The position numbers and the translations under genes are program-made. Positions 18,622 to 28,091 of a stretch of DNA of 58,664 nucleotides are shown piece after piece; position 1 is the stretch's first letter, and each line of letters begins with the position of its first letter. A model generated the notes under the pieces. The model was not told where the DNA came from. It was given only the letters and a program-made list of their open reading frames with translations, and made no database searches. This DNA comes from Nitrospiraceae bacterium (GTDB lineage Bacteria; Nitrospirota; Thermodesulfovibrionia; UBA6902): assembly GCA_020356065.1 (NCBI GenBank), contig CP070632.1, positions 1 through 58,664 on the forward strand, given 5' to 3'.

Positions 18622-18691
18622 TATCGACCCAGAATCATTCCCGGGTAATTGATAATTAAAAGAATTCCTTAAAGCTCTTCTGCGGGGTTGC

Positions 18692-20203
18692 TCATTGAAT
18701 TTGTTTATATCTCCCGTATATGAGGGCCATGTTCAGCAGTTTCTCACTCAACGTACCGGATAACTGTTCCTGTTTTACACGCCATTCCCAGTTACCGTTG
18801 GCACTGGCCGGGAGGTTCATCCTTTCTTTTTCACCAAGACCAAGGATGTCCTGCATCGGGATAATAGCCATGTCTGCAACTGACATCATGGCGAGTCTTA
18901 TCAGCTCCCAGTTTATATTATCAGCGGTGATGTCCCTTCCCAGGTAGAGCGAAATTCTTTTCCTGTCTTCTCCGGAAAGTTCTGATTTGTACCAGCCGTT
19001 TATTGTATTATTGTCATGCGTACCTGTGTATATCACACAGTTCCTGACATGATTATGCGGGGCATAAGGATTGGTGGGCAGGTCTTCTCCGAATGCGAAC
19101 AGCAGCACCTTCATTCCGGGAAATCCGAACTTGTTGATTATTGCCCGCACATCATCGGTAATGATACCGAGGTCTTCAGCGATTATTGCGGCGGCAGGTA
19201 CGTGTTCTAAAAGAGATCTGAAAAAATCTTCTGCCGGTGCAGGCATCCACTTACCATTAATGGCTGTCAGTTCTGATGAATGGACCTGCCAGTAACCTAC
19301 AAAGCCCCTGAAGTGGTCCAGTCTGAACATATGAAAGAGGTTGAGATTATGAGTTATTCTCTTTATCCACCATGTATAACCTGATTGTTTTATGACATCC
19401 CACCTGTAGACGGGATGTCCCCACAACTGACCGGTCGAACTGAAATAATCCGGTGGAACCCCTGCAACATTATCCGGCTTTCTGTTTTCATCGAGACTGA
19501 ATATTTCAGGATTTGCCCAAGTGTCGGCACTATCGTAATTAACATAAATGGGGATGTCCCCGATAATTTTAATATTCTTGCTGTCGCAATAATTCTTGAG
19601 AGAATACCATTGGTTAAAAAAAAGAAACTGCAGAAACATTTCTTTCAGTATACTGACTTTGAATTTATTGCGGGTCTCGATCAGTGCCTCATTATTTCTG
19701 TCTCTCAGATGTTCAGGCCAATCTCCCCATTCAATTTCCCCGTAACTTTCCTTGATAGACATAAAAAGGGTGTAGTCATCGAGCCAGTACAAGTTGGCTT
19801 TACAGAAATGCTGAAACTCCTGGTGCTCCGGCAGCTTATCTTTCATTCTCTCAAATGCCTTTTGCAGAAGTCCTTCCTTGTATACTGCAACTTTGTTATA
19901 ATCGACTCTGTCTCCTGAAAAATCATGAGGGTGATTGATATCGTTATTGTCCAGAAAACCTGTCTTTACAAGCCTCTCTGGACTGATAAGAAGATGGTTG
20001 CCGGCAAAGGCAGAAAAACTGCTGTACGGGGAGTTGCCATATTCTGCATTTGTCTGGTTTAACGGAAGTATCTGCCAGAGACTCTGACCTGCGTCAGACA
20101 GGAAATCAACGAATTTGTAGGCGTCAGGGCCCATGTCCCCGATTCCGTATTTTGACGGGAGCGATGTTATATGTATAAGTATTCCGCTGCCCCTTTTTCC
20201 CAC
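18692..20203 (-). CDS. malQ: 4-alpha-glucanotransferase (amylomaltase, GH77)
   Basis: Transfers alpha-1,4-glucan segments between chains. The N-terminus GSGILIHITSLPSKYGIGDMG is the family hallmark, and the catalytic trio lies in FRLDHFRGF (nucleophile), IIAEDLGII (acid/base) and THDNNT (stabiliser). 503 residues is the normal short form. It starts with GTG at 20203; AGGAGG overlaps the TAG stop of the upstream GH57 gene, so translation is coupled. Part of the alpha-glucan set. Confidence 0.96.
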   Translation of the reverse strand: MGKRGSGILIHITSLPSKYGIGDMGPDAYKFVDFLSDAGQSLWQILPLNQTNAEYGNSPYSSFSAFAGNHLLISPERLVKTGFLDNNDINHPHDFSGDRVDYNKVAVYKEGLLQKAFERMKDKLPEHQEFQHFCKANLYWLDDYTLFMSIKESYGEIEWGDWPEHLRDRNNEALIETRNKFKVSILKEMFLQFLFFNQWYSLKNYCDSKNIKIIGDIPIYVNYDSADTWANPEIFSLDENRKPDNVAGVPPDYFSSTGQLWGHPVYRWDVIKQSGYTWWIKRITHNLNLFHMFRLDHFRGFVGYWQVHSSELTAINGKWMPAPAEDFFRSLLEHVPAAAIIAEDLGIITDDVRAIINKFGFPGMKVLLFAFGEDLPTNPYAPHNHVRNCVIYTGTHDNNTINGWYKSELSGEDRKRISLYLGRDITADNINWELIRLAMMSVADMAIIPMQDILGLGEKERMNLPASANGNWEWRVKQEQLSGTLSEKLLNMALIYGRYKQIQ

Positions 20204-20211
20204 ATATCCTC

Positions 20212-22629
20212 CTAAATTTTAATGTTCAGATAATTACCAAGCTTGATAAAGGACCCGACCCACTGTTTTGAAGACTCATCCCCCTGGTCAGCTTTTTCTT
20301 TCATGTCCCGGAAAAAGTCCTGGCTGACAGCAAAGTACATATTCTGGGCTTTCCATAAATTAAGTGAAAGTAACAGCGGTTTCAGAATTTCAAGTGCGTC
20401 AATAATCCTCTCAGGCAGCTCTGCCCGATCCGGCTTTTTACTGAATCTCTCCATGGACGTATTGATCCATGTAGTGACCTTGAAACCCATTGTAGTACTG
20501 TCTATCCTGACGGACCATCGACTGGTTTCATCGATTAAGCGTTTAAGACGTACCTTGTCAAACGTCTCTTCTTCGAACATCTTCTTCAGGTCTGCATTGA
20601 TGATATATTCGGCGGCTGCTACAAACGGTCTCGGTATCTGATGCCTCAGTTTTTCATAAAAATTCATGATCGTAACGTTATTCTCATATATCTGGCGGTA
20701 AGCTGTTTCAACGCCTTCATAGGTAAGCTCGAGTACCTGGTCAAGAACTTTTTTCTGCTCGTCCTTGAAAAGATGCCAGAGCGAGTATATATTGCCGTCA
20801 TAATGCTTGTCCATTAACCTGACCACTTCAGGGATATTCCCCTGGGCAAAAGTGTCCATTAATTCATTCTTCATTTCTTCAAGTTTTTTCTTGCTTATAA
20901 AGTCTCTGACCCCCGCGCTTATATTGTGATCACCGAAATGCAGCACAGCAAAGCTGATATTTCTGTCTTCCCAGGTGATATCAGATGTGATCATCGTCTG
21001 TCCCACAGCAAGGGTCATCTTCCCTGCTTCAAGCTGTTCATATGAATCACTCCTGGAAGTAAAACAGCAGATTTTGGTCTCCGAACTGTACTCCTCAAAG
21101 ATAGATGAAATGCAGTAGTGAGCTCCAACCCTCAGCAGGTCACACTGGGCAGGTTTCACATATGTATCGTATACGACTGCAGCATTTTCTAGCTTATTTG
21201 AAGGCGCCTCTTTAAGCTTTTCTATAAATTCCTGCTCCATGGAATTACCCTGAATTTCTGAGGCATATTGAATGGCCCGGGATGCGTACTGCATGATCTG
21301 AATATTTTCAACTCCGGAAACATCATCAAAAAACCAGCCGCAACTGGTATACATCAACATGGCGTTTCTCTGCATCTCAAGCAGTTTAAGGGCAGTTATC
21401 TTATCCTTCACGGAAAAGTCTCTGACTGCATGTACACGTAAGAATTTTTCAATATTCCCCTGAGATCTGTCAAGAATGACCTCGATATATCCGTTTCGTG
21501 CATCCCAGGGATGTATGAAATAATTGGATGCCTCATCTTCATAAATTTTAATGAGAGCGTCACGTAACCAGTCCATTGCATTTCTCAGAGGTTTTCTCCA
21601 TGCCTGCGTCCATCCCGGGTTTCCTCCTGAACTGCATCCGCAGTTGTTCCTCCACCGTTCAACACCATGTACACAGCTCCAGGATGAATTTTCAATAAGC
21701 TCCACCTCATGTACGGGCGGAAATTTTTCAAGATACTCAGCATAGTTTGTTATTTTTGCCAGTTTATTGGATTCAATATGGTCAAGACAGTATGCGAGAG
21801 CCATTTCACCGAACCTGTGGTGATGACCAAAGGTTTCACCGTCAGTGGCAACATGTATGAGGTGGACAGTGTCTTTTTTATCATGGAAAGCTCCGAGCAG
21901 ACTGTTTGCAAGGTTTTCTCCCCTGTTTAGCAGATCCCCAAATGCTATGCTATGGGAAAGTCCGCCATCATAGAAGAATACGCTTATGTCCCCTCCGGAC
22001 GGCAGATTTACCCTGTATGGTCTTGTTGTATCAAGAGAGCTGTCAGATACTTCATGCCACTGGTCATGACCCTGTTTCCGGATTTTTTTTGCCTGTCTCG
22101 GGGCAAGGATAGTATAGACAATGCCATGATCGTGCAGAATATCAAGCGTTTCCAGATCAACCGCAGTCTCGGGAAGCCACATCCCTTCCGGCAGCCTCTT
22201 AAACCTCTTTCTGAAATCACTGATGCCCCATACTACCTGAGTGATTTTGTCACGCCTGTTGGCCAGAGGCATGATCATATGATTATAGGCCTGGGCTATG
22301 GCATTACCATGGCCGCTGAACTTTTCCAGGCTTTTTTTATCTGCTTCAACAATAGCATTAAATACCCGGGAAGCATATTCCTGCATCCAGCTAAGAAGTG
22401 TGGGTCCGAAATTGAAACTGATCTTTTCATAATTACTGACTATCTGGTTGATCCTGCCTTCCCTGTCCTGTATTCTTGTGACCGAATTTGGCTCGTAACA
22501 TTCAGCGTTTATGCGCTCATTCCAGTCATGATAGGGATATGCAGATTCCTGGGTCTCGATCATCTCAAGCCAGGGGTTTTCACGCGGGGGCTGATAGAAA
22601 TGTCCATGTATACATATATGTTTTTTCAT
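20212..22629 (-). CDS. GH57 glucanotransferase/amylase with DUF3536
   Basis: An N-terminal GH57 barrel opens with HICIHGHFYQPPRENPW; GMWLPETAVD carries the predicted glutamate nucleophile and HVATDGETFGHHH an acidic catalytic-site block. The C-terminal half (about 400-805) is the DUF3536 region, helical and without a known activity. No signal peptide, so cytosolic action on glycogen or maltodextrins. Exact reaction unproven; relatives are annotated alpha-amylase or glucanotransferase. It is followed by malQ with overlapping signals, and is divergent from the DUF4912-GT4 gene across a 225-bp shared promoter region. Confidence 0.92.
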   Translation of the reverse strand: MKKHICIHGHFYQPPRENPWLEMIETQESAYPYHDWNERINAECYEPNSVTRIQDREGRINQIVSNYEKISFNFGPTLLSWMQEYASRVFNAIVEADKKSLEKFSGHGNAIAQAYNHMIMPLANRRDKITQVVWGISDFRKRFKRLPEGMWLPETAVDLETLDILHDHGIVYTILAPRQAKKIRKQGHDQWHEVSDSSLDTTRPYRVNLPSGGDISVFFYDGGLSHSIAFGDLLNRGENLANSLLGAFHDKKDTVHLIHVATDGETFGHHHRFGEMALAYCLDHIESNKLAKITNYAEYLEKFPPVHEVELIENSSWSCVHGVERWRNNCGCSSGGNPGWTQAWRKPLRNAMDWLRDALIKIYEDEASNYFIHPWDARNGYIEVILDRSQGNIEKFLRVHAVRDFSVKDKITALKLLEMQRNAMLMYTSCGWFFDDVSGVENIQIMQYASRAIQYASEIQGNSMEQEFIEKLKEAPSNKLENAAVVYDTYVKPAQCDLLRVGAHYCISSIFEEYSSETKICCFTSRSDSYEQLEAGKMTLAVGQTMITSDITWEDRNISFAVLHFGDHNISAGVRDFISKKKLEEMKNELMDTFAQGNIPEVVRLMDKHYDGNIYSLWHLFKDEQKKVLDQVLELTYEGVETAYRQIYENNVTIMNFYEKLRHQIPRPFVAAAEYIINADLKKMFEEETFDKVRLKRLIDETSRWSVRIDSTTMGFKVTTWINTSMERFSKKPDRAELPERIIDALEILKPLLLSLNLWKAQNMYFAVSQDFFRDMKEKADQGDESSKQWVGSFIKLGNYLNIKI

Positions 22630-22854
22630 CTGACTCCTGTTGATTCAAAGCTGACCGGTAACTGCTCAGACAGGAACAAAGGCACACAGTGATAAAGTGA
22701 GAACGAAAAAAAATATCTGTCATGCATGATGTCTCCTCCCTATATGTCAAAGCTGTACCGGAATTAATATTAATGAATATATCAGAGAATTATTTTTGTT
22801 ACAACAATATGATAAAATGCTCTATAATTTTCTGTTCAGAGATGGGAGGATGTA

Positions 22855-24564
22855 ATGCCGGCACAAAAGAAAACAGGGAGGCCTTCCCAGACCCGGTTAA
22901 GGGACATTGCGTGGGAAGTGGGTCAGAATTATCCTGTCACACACACCGCTGATTATATAGACCTGTTAATGATCACTCCTGAAACCGGACATGTGCACTG
23001 GAATGTCAGGGAAAGGACGGTTAACGCATTAGTCAGAAAACACATTATATCTGCAGGAAAAAATAACCCTGTCATACGCATTCATGATGTAACAGATATC
23101 ATCTTTGACGGTCATAATTCACACAGGCATTTTGAGATTAGGGTAAACACGTTCGAGGGCCAGTATACCTTTGCTCAGGACCCTGCAGCAAGACATTATA
23201 TAGCTGAGATCGGATTCAGCGGTGCAGGCTTATATCATGCCGTTGCGAGGTCTGAAGCGGTATTCTTTGACAGCGGCCGGCCATCGGGCAACTACAGCAC
23301 GTCAGGCCTGTTTGGCGGAGGAAAGATAAACAGGGTGTTCCCGGTTGAAAACATATTCAATGCACACGTGTACGAACGGATGAACAATGAACTGGCATCA
23401 ATAAAAAGAAAAGAAGCACTTTCCATAGCGGTAATTGACACTCCCGTGAATGGAGCACCGGATTCGGACAGACCTGTCAACGCCCATGTCAGGAGTATAT
23501 CAACTGGATTGAAGACATTTGGCTGCAGACCGGTATTATTTGTCCGTAAAGATAAAGATGAATTGCATGCGTCAGACACATCAATTTTAAAATCGGTCGG
23601 TATGATTTCAGAGACCACATATAATGATGTGGCCGCTGAACACAAGAAAAAAGCCTTCCATCTGGTCCATTGTCATGACTGGTATTCATCTCTGGCCGGT
23701 ATTGACATAAAGAAGAAATTGAAAGTGCCTTTTGTTGTTTCTCTGCATTCCACAGAGTATGAGAGAACACAAGCCGGCGAGATGTCGGGTCTTTCAAAGA
23801 AGATATGCACGATCGAAAAAAAAGCGGTCAAGCTTGCTGATCTTGTAATTGTTCCCCGGGCATCAACCCGGGATCAGGTGACAGATCATTATAACGCCCA
23901 GCCTGATAGGCTGGTAATCATTCCTGACACTGCCGGTGATAAACAAACCGGGCAATCAGGGCACTCTTCAGAGGCAAGGCAATGGTTTGGGATTCCGCAT
24001 GACAGCAAGGTTGTGCTCTTTTCAGGGGAGATGTCCCATGCAGCAGGTGCGGATCTGCTGCTGGAAGCACTGTCAACTGTCTGCCGGAATCACGGTTCAT
24101 CTCACTTTATTTTTGCTGGTGAGGGTCCTCTCAAGGGTGAACTTGAATCCCGGGCCCATCATATGGGAATCAGCCACAGATGCCGCTTCCCGGGACACCT
24201 GTCAAGAAAAGCATTTGAGTCTGTTCTTATGACCGCAGATTTTGTGGTCATCCCTGCACGGTCATGGCAGGACGAGGGGTTTGCAAAGATGGCCATAGAA
24301 TACGGCAAACCTGTTCTGGCGACACACCAGGCCGGAGTTCACTGTATTGAACACGGCAAGAATGGTCTTGTTACCTTTGACAACCCCGGGTCGGTTGTGT
24401 GGGGGGTACAGGAACTGCTCCATAATCCTTTAAGGGACAATATGGTCCGTGCTGCTGCAAAAAGAAGCGCAGGACAGTCTCCGTCTCTGGAAAGCATTGC
24501 TGCCCAGCACTATATGTTCTATGAGATCGTCCTGAAAAAGTACCAGGGAGGCAGACGTGCCTAA
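22855..24564 (+). CDS. DUF4912 domain fused to a GT4 glycosyltransferase
   Basis: Residues about 1-175 look like DUF4912 (DLLMITPETGHVHWNVRER, RHFEIRV, AEIGF), a domain often found next to glycogen genes. From about residue 195 a GT-B glycosyltransferase follows: FHLVHCHDWYS, VSLHSTE, a nucleotide-sugar half with VVLFSGEMSHAAGADLLLEAL, FAGEGPLKGEL and a C-terminal PARSWQDEGFAKMAIEYGKPVLAT with an E-x7-E-like arrangement of GT4. GGGAGGA precedes the ATG. The end overlaps the next GH57 gene by eight bases. It could make or extend a glucan; donor and acceptor are unknown. Confidence 0.82.
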   Translation: MPAQKKTGRPSQTRLRDIAWEVGQNYPVTHTADYIDLLMITPETGHVHWNVRERTVNALVRKHIISAGKNNPVIRIHDVTDIIFDGHNSHRHFEIRVNTFEGQYTFAQDPAARHYIAEIGFSGAGLYHAVARSEAVFFDSGRPSGNYSTSGLFGGGKINRVFPVENIFNAHVYERMNNELASIKRKEALSIAVIDTPVNGAPDSDRPVNAHVRSISTGLKTFGCRPVLFVRKDKDELHASDTSILKSVGMISETTYNDVAAEHKKKAFHLVHCHDWYSSLAGIDIKKKLKVPFVVSLHSTEYERTQAGEMSGLSKKICTIEKKAVKLADLVIVPRASTRDQVTDHYNAQPDRLVIIPDTAGDKQTGQSGHSSEARQWFGIPHDSKVVLFSGEMSHAAGADLLLEALSTVCRNHGSSHFIFAGEGPLKGELESRAHHMGISHRCRFPGHLSRKAFESVLMTADFVVIPARSWQDEGFAKMAIEYGKPVLATHQAGVHCIEHGKNGLVTFDNPGSVVWGVQELLHNPLRDNMVRAAAKRSAGQSPSLESIAAQHYMFYEIVLKKYQGGRRA

Positions 24565-26140
24565 GGGGTATCTGGCATTTGTTCTTCACGCGCATCTTCC
24601 ATATGTGCGCCACCCTGAGTATGACACGTTCCTGGAAGAACGGTGGTTCTTCGAGGCAATGACGGAGACGTATATCCCTCTTATTCAGTTCTTCGACAGG
24701 CTAATTTCAGACGGGGTAGGATTCAGGATCACTGTTTCTCTATCGCCTTCACTTCTCTCCATGATGGAAGACAGCCTGCTTCAGGAAAGATATGAGGCCC
24801 ATTTGACGGGGCTTATGGAACTCAGTAAAAAGGAGATGGACAGAACAAGCAGTGATCCGCACCTCAATTACCTTGCGGGGATGTATCATCGGCTCTTTAA
24901 AGAGGCGAGAGATGTGTATGTAAAAAAGTACAGGAGAAGCATTTCATCAGCCTTTCTTAATTTCCATAAGAAAGGTGTCGTTGAACTTATTACATCCTCA
25001 TCAACTCATGCTATCCTTCCTCTTATCTCTTCACAGCCAAAGGCGGTTGTGGCCCAGATCCGTAATGGCCTGGATTATTTTGAACATGTGTTCGGTTTCA
25101 GGCCCGGCGGTATGTGGCTGCCTGAATGCGCGTACAGCAGGGACCTTGATGACATACTCGGAAATGAAGGAATCGGTTTTTTCTTTATGGAAGCACATGG
25201 TATTGAGAACGCAAGCACTTCCCCTTTTTACGGTGTTCATGCCCCTGTTTTTACTCCATCAGGCATAGCGGCATTCGGGAGGGACAGGGCGAGTACAAAG
25301 CAGGTCTGGTCTGCAAGGGAAGGCTATCCGGGTGATCCTGATTACCGGGAGTTTTATCGCGATATCGGATACGACCTGGACCATGACTACATACTTCCCT
25401 ATATGGCCGGGGACGTACGGGTTGATACGGGCATCAAGTATCACAGGATAACAGGACGGTCAGGCTGGAAGGAATTTTATCATCCGGAAATAGCAAAAGA
25501 GCGGGCAGCGCAGCATGCCGGAGATTTTATTTATAAAAGGATATCACACATCGAGTACCTGGAATCTGCCATGGAGACCAAACCTGTTGTTGTCGCTCCT
25601 TTTGATGCTGAGCTGTTCGGCCACTGGTGGTTTGAAGGACCGCAGTGGCTTGATTATGTAATTCGCAAGACCGCGTACGACCAGGATGTTCTGGAGCTGA
25701 CTACCCCTTCTGAATACCTGAAACGCCATCCTGTTCACCAGACAGGAATACCCGCTTCATCCACATGGGGGCATAAAGGATATTTTGAGACATGGATAAA
25801 CAATAAGACCGAGTGGATGTATCCCCAGCTGCGGGAGTGTGCTCACAGGATGGAACGACTGGCAAAAAAATATGAAAAAGGAAGGGTTGGTGTGCTGACT
25901 AAACGAGCTCTTAACCAGTGCCTGAGAGAGCTATTTCTTGCACAGAGTTCAGACTGGACCTTTATCATCAACAGCGGCACGTCAGCAGAATATGCTGAAA
26001 GACGGGTAAAAGACCATGTCGCCAGGTTTCATTTTCTGGCGAACTCAATAGAAAAAAGGAAGATACAGGAAAAATATCTTTCAGCAATTGAATATATGGA
26101 CAATATCTTTCCAGATATAAATTATAAGCTGTTTGTATGA
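24557..26140 (+). CDS. GH57 1,4-alpha-glucan branching enzyme type, copy 1
   Basis: 527 residues, DUF1957-containing GH57. It opens GYLAFVLHAHLPYVRHPEYD and has the nucleophile in MWLPECAYS (Glu190) and the acid/base in APFDAELFGHWW (Asp350), spaced as in characterised archaeal GH57 branching enzymes. The C-terminal DUF1957 helices include LFLAQSSDWTFI. Start is GTG at 24557 with GGGAGG upstream, overlapping the GT4 stop. A clear paralogue lies at 45425-47038, also directly after a DUF4912 gene. Confidence 0.92.
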   Translation: MPKGYLAFVLHAHLPYVRHPEYDTFLEERWFFEAMTETYIPLIQFFDRLISDGVGFRITVSLSPSLLSMMEDSLLQERYEAHLTGLMELSKKEMDRTSSDPHLNYLAGMYHRLFKEARDVYVKKYRRSISSAFLNFHKKGVVELITSSSTHAILPLISSQPKAVVAQIRNGLDYFEHVFGFRPGGMWLPECAYSRDLDDILGNEGIGFFFMEAHGIENASTSPFYGVHAPVFTPSGIAAFGRDRASTKQVWSAREGYPGDPDYREFYRDIGYDLDHDYILPYMAGDVRVDTGIKYHRITGRSGWKEFYHPEIAKERAAQHAGDFIYKRISHIEYLESAMETKPVVVAPFDAELFGHWWFEGPQWLDYVIRKTAYDQDVLELTTPSEYLKRHPVHQTGIPASSTWGHKGYFETWINNKTEWMYPQLRECAHRMERLAKKYEKGRVGVLTKRALNQCLRELFLAQSSDWTFIINSGTSAEYAERRVKDHVARFHFLANSIEKRKIQEKYLSAIEYMDNIFPDINYKLFV

Positions 26141-26152
26141 GCCGCTGTTATG

Positions 26153-26374
26153 TCAGATTCCTCTGCTGTTTAAGGAACATATATGTAATCTGTCAAATTT
26201 TCTCAGGTAATTATCCACCATTCTTTTCAGCCCATTCAGATGTTTAATTTTCCGGCAGTAGTTCAGGGAAAAATATGACTTGTAAAGTATAAGGTACAGT
26301 AAAAGATCTGACTTCGTGTGTATTCCAAGCTCTTTTAACTGAATCATAACCTCTCTGCTTGATAGCGCTTTCAT
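26153..26374 (-). CDS. Small hypothetical protein
   Basis: 73 residues from the ATG at 26374 (MKALSSREVMIQLKELGIHT), which has an excellent AGGAGGTGGG upstream. Mostly helical and basic, with KSDLLLYLILYKSYFSLNYCRK in the middle and KRMVDNYLRKFDRL near the end. No family recognised. It ends 12 bases past the convergent GH57 stop. Confidence 0.55.
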   Translation of the reverse strand: MKALSSREVMIQLKELGIHTKSDLLLYLILYKSYFSLNYCRKIKHLNGLKRMVDNYLRKFDRLHICSLNSRGI

Positions 26375-26543
26375 TTTCCCACCTCCTGCCATACATTCTG
26401 CATATTCTATGCCTATATAACCCTATGATAATTTTGAATTAATTTTCTGAATTGTCTGTCAGAATAATGTCATATTGGCAGACCTGTGCCATTATGTCTG
26501 CCACCTGATTTTTTGGAGAAATCAATGATACAAACTATGAATT

Positions 26544-26566
26544 GTAGGGGCGAGATTGCCTCGCCC
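26544..26566 (+). repeat. REP-like palindrome with a GTAG foot
   Basis: GTAG (26544-26547) is followed directly by GGGCGAG, loop ATTGC and CTCGCCC (to 26566): a perfect 7-bp GC-rich stem. A GTAG/GTGG tetranucleotide at the foot of a hairpin is the mark of REP elements recognised by REP-associated transposases, and one such gene lies about 640 bp away. Confidence 0.5.
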
Positions 26567-26585
26567 TGTTATGTTGCGGAACTTT

Positions 26586-27089
26586 TTATGGTATCAAAGC
26601 CGGCCGGGTAAATACATAATCACTATCCTTGACAGGCGTATGACAACCAAAGCATTCCTGAACAAATGATTCATCCTTGCCATACGGATTTTGATCCAGG
26701 CCTTTCCACCGTGCAAATCCCCACCCGCCTGTTGCTTCATATTTTTTTGAATCTTTTACCATAAACTCTGCATGAATAAATTCACCCGGCACGACAGCTT
26801 TTTGCCACTTTTCATGGGTGGTATCTTTCCATACAAGTTTTCCCAGGATTGATCCCTCAGGCCAGGGATTTGTCTTGCCTGAGCGGGCAGCCTTTATAGC
26901 AGTATCATTTCCAAGAATTGCCCTCAGCGTTTGATTATCCTCCCTGTGAGATACACTTATGACTGGCCAGTCTTTGTATCCATCCGGCAGATGGATGCCA
27001 TTAGGTGCCGGTAATACGGCCTCACCAGCGAATACATTTGCAGATAGACAGAAATAAAACACTGTAATCAGGAATATTGTTCTTTTCAC
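26586..27089 (-). CDS. Cytochrome P460 family protein
   Basis: 167 residues with a cleavable signal (cut near FAGEA), a domain with YKDWPVISVSHREDNQ, LRAILGND and PWPEGSILGKLVWKDT, and a single CFGCH haem c site (Cys146, Cys149, His150). These match cytochrome P460/PF16694, periplasmic haem proteins that in some bacteria oxidise hydroxylamine or handle NO. The haem-lysine crosslink cannot be verified by eye. It is a single gene with its own leader; related cytochrome genes lie downstream on the same strand. Confidence 0.85.
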   Translation of the reverse strand: MKRTIFLITVFYFCLSANVFAGEAVLPAPNGIHLPDGYKDWPVISVSHREDNQTLRAILGNDTAIKAARSGKTNPWPEGSILGKLVWKDTTHEKWQKAVVPGEFIHAEFMVKDSKKYEATGGWGFARWKGLDQNPYGKDESFVQECFGCHTPVKDSDYVFTRPALIP

Positions 27090-27201
27090 ATTTCCTCCCT
27101 TTGATTGTTTAACAGGTTATTCATTTGTATATCATATCAATGCTGAATTTTCAATTTATATGCTATAATGCTTCTTAATATTTTTTAGGGGACATGCTGA
27201 A

Positions 27202-27723
27202 TTGTTATTTAATCTGGAAAAACATCACCGCCGGTCCGTTCGTTTAAGAGGACATGATTATTCACAACCATGCGCCTTTTTTGTAACAATCTGCTCATGG
27301 TTGAGAAGTTCAGTATTCGGAGAAATTGTTAATAGCAAAATGGAATTAAATGATTATGGAATGGTGGCAGCACGGGCATGGTTACACAATACTAATATCA
27401 GTCCACATATTGAATTTAATCATTTTATTGTAATGCCAAACCACATGCATGGTATTGTCATCATTAACCATAGGGACGCAATATTAGGGGTCAGGCCTAC
27501 ACAAACAATAGGCTCGATTATTCGTAGATATACAACCACAACAACCAGACAGATCAATATCATCCGTAACACACCGGGAATGCCGGTCTGGCAAAATAAC
27601 TATCATGAACATATGATAAGGAATGAATTCGAATTGCATACAATCAGGGGACATATAAGGAACAATCCGGTACACTGGGCATTTGACAAAGACAACCCCC
27701 TGAATATCCAGATTGATCCATAA
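27202..27723 (+). CDS. REP-associated tyrosine transposase (RAYT, Y1/IS200-like)
   Basis: 173 residues: RLRGHDYSQPCAFFVTIC start, metal-binding HUH motif MPNHMHG (His81, His83) and catalytic tyrosine in QNNYHEHMIR (Tyr134). Such proteins nick single-stranded DNA at REP palindromes and are usually domesticated single copies without flanking IS ends. The start is a TTG at 27202 with AGGGGA upstream; no in-frame ATG precedes it. It is the only plus-strand gene in an otherwise minus-strand block (26.1-35.1 kb), consistent with insertion. Confidence 0.88.
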   Translation: MLFNLEKHHRRSVRLRGHDYSQPCAFFVTICSWLRSSVFGEIVNSKMELNDYGMVAARAWLHNTNISPHIEFNHFIVMPNHMHGIVIINHRDAILGVRPTQTIGSIIRRYTTTTTRQINIIRNTPGMPVWQNNYHEHMIRNEFELHTIRGHIRNNPVHWAFDKDNPLNIQIDP

Positions 27724-27749
27724 ATGAAATGATTTAAAAACAGAAATGA

Positions 27750-28079
27750 TTATTTAGGAGGCAGGGTAATTACATATTTTTTACACAGGCCAAGCCACTT
27801 CCTTAACTCTTCATCTATCCTGAATCCCTTTTGCTCCACCATGACCCAGCCTTTCATTGGTCTGCCAGTGATGTCAAACGGTCTTGCAAACGGTTTCTTT
27901 AAAACTTTTCTGGCATCATCTTCATCCAGTCGAAGTATTAAATAATCTTTGTACACGCCGCACAGCATATTACCATTTAACAGATGACAGACACCTCCGA
28001 ACATCTTTTTATGATCGGTGTTTTTCCACCGGGACGTTATCTTTCTGATGCGACTATCTACCTCTTCGTTGTATGACAT
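27750..28079 (-). CDS. TfoX N-terminal domain protein
   Basis: 109 residues matching the TfoX N-terminal domain only: KKMFGGVCHLLNGNMLCGVYKDYLILRL and the later PFDITGRPMKGWVMVE. In gammaproteobacteria full-length TfoX drives competence genes; single-domain proteins like this one have no defined role. No C-terminal TfoX half is present. It is 12 bases from the DUF4197 gene downstream of its start, so these two are probably co-transcribed. Confidence 0.85.
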   Translation of the reverse strand: MSYNEEVDSRIRKITSRWKNTDHKKMFGGVCHLLNGNMLCGVYKDYLILRLDEDDARKVLKKPFARPFDITGRPMKGWVMVEQKGFRIDEELRKWLGLCKKYVITLPPK

Positions 28080-28091
28080 GGGTCAATGCTG

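Noticed and set aside
27202-27723. Active IS200/IS605 element
   Set aside because: No matching subterminal hairpins at both ends and no TnpB; it fits a stand-alone RAYT.
2017-28079. Competence locus from dprA plus TfoX
   Set aside because: DprA is near-universal, the TfoX protein is single-domain, and no com or pil genes are present.
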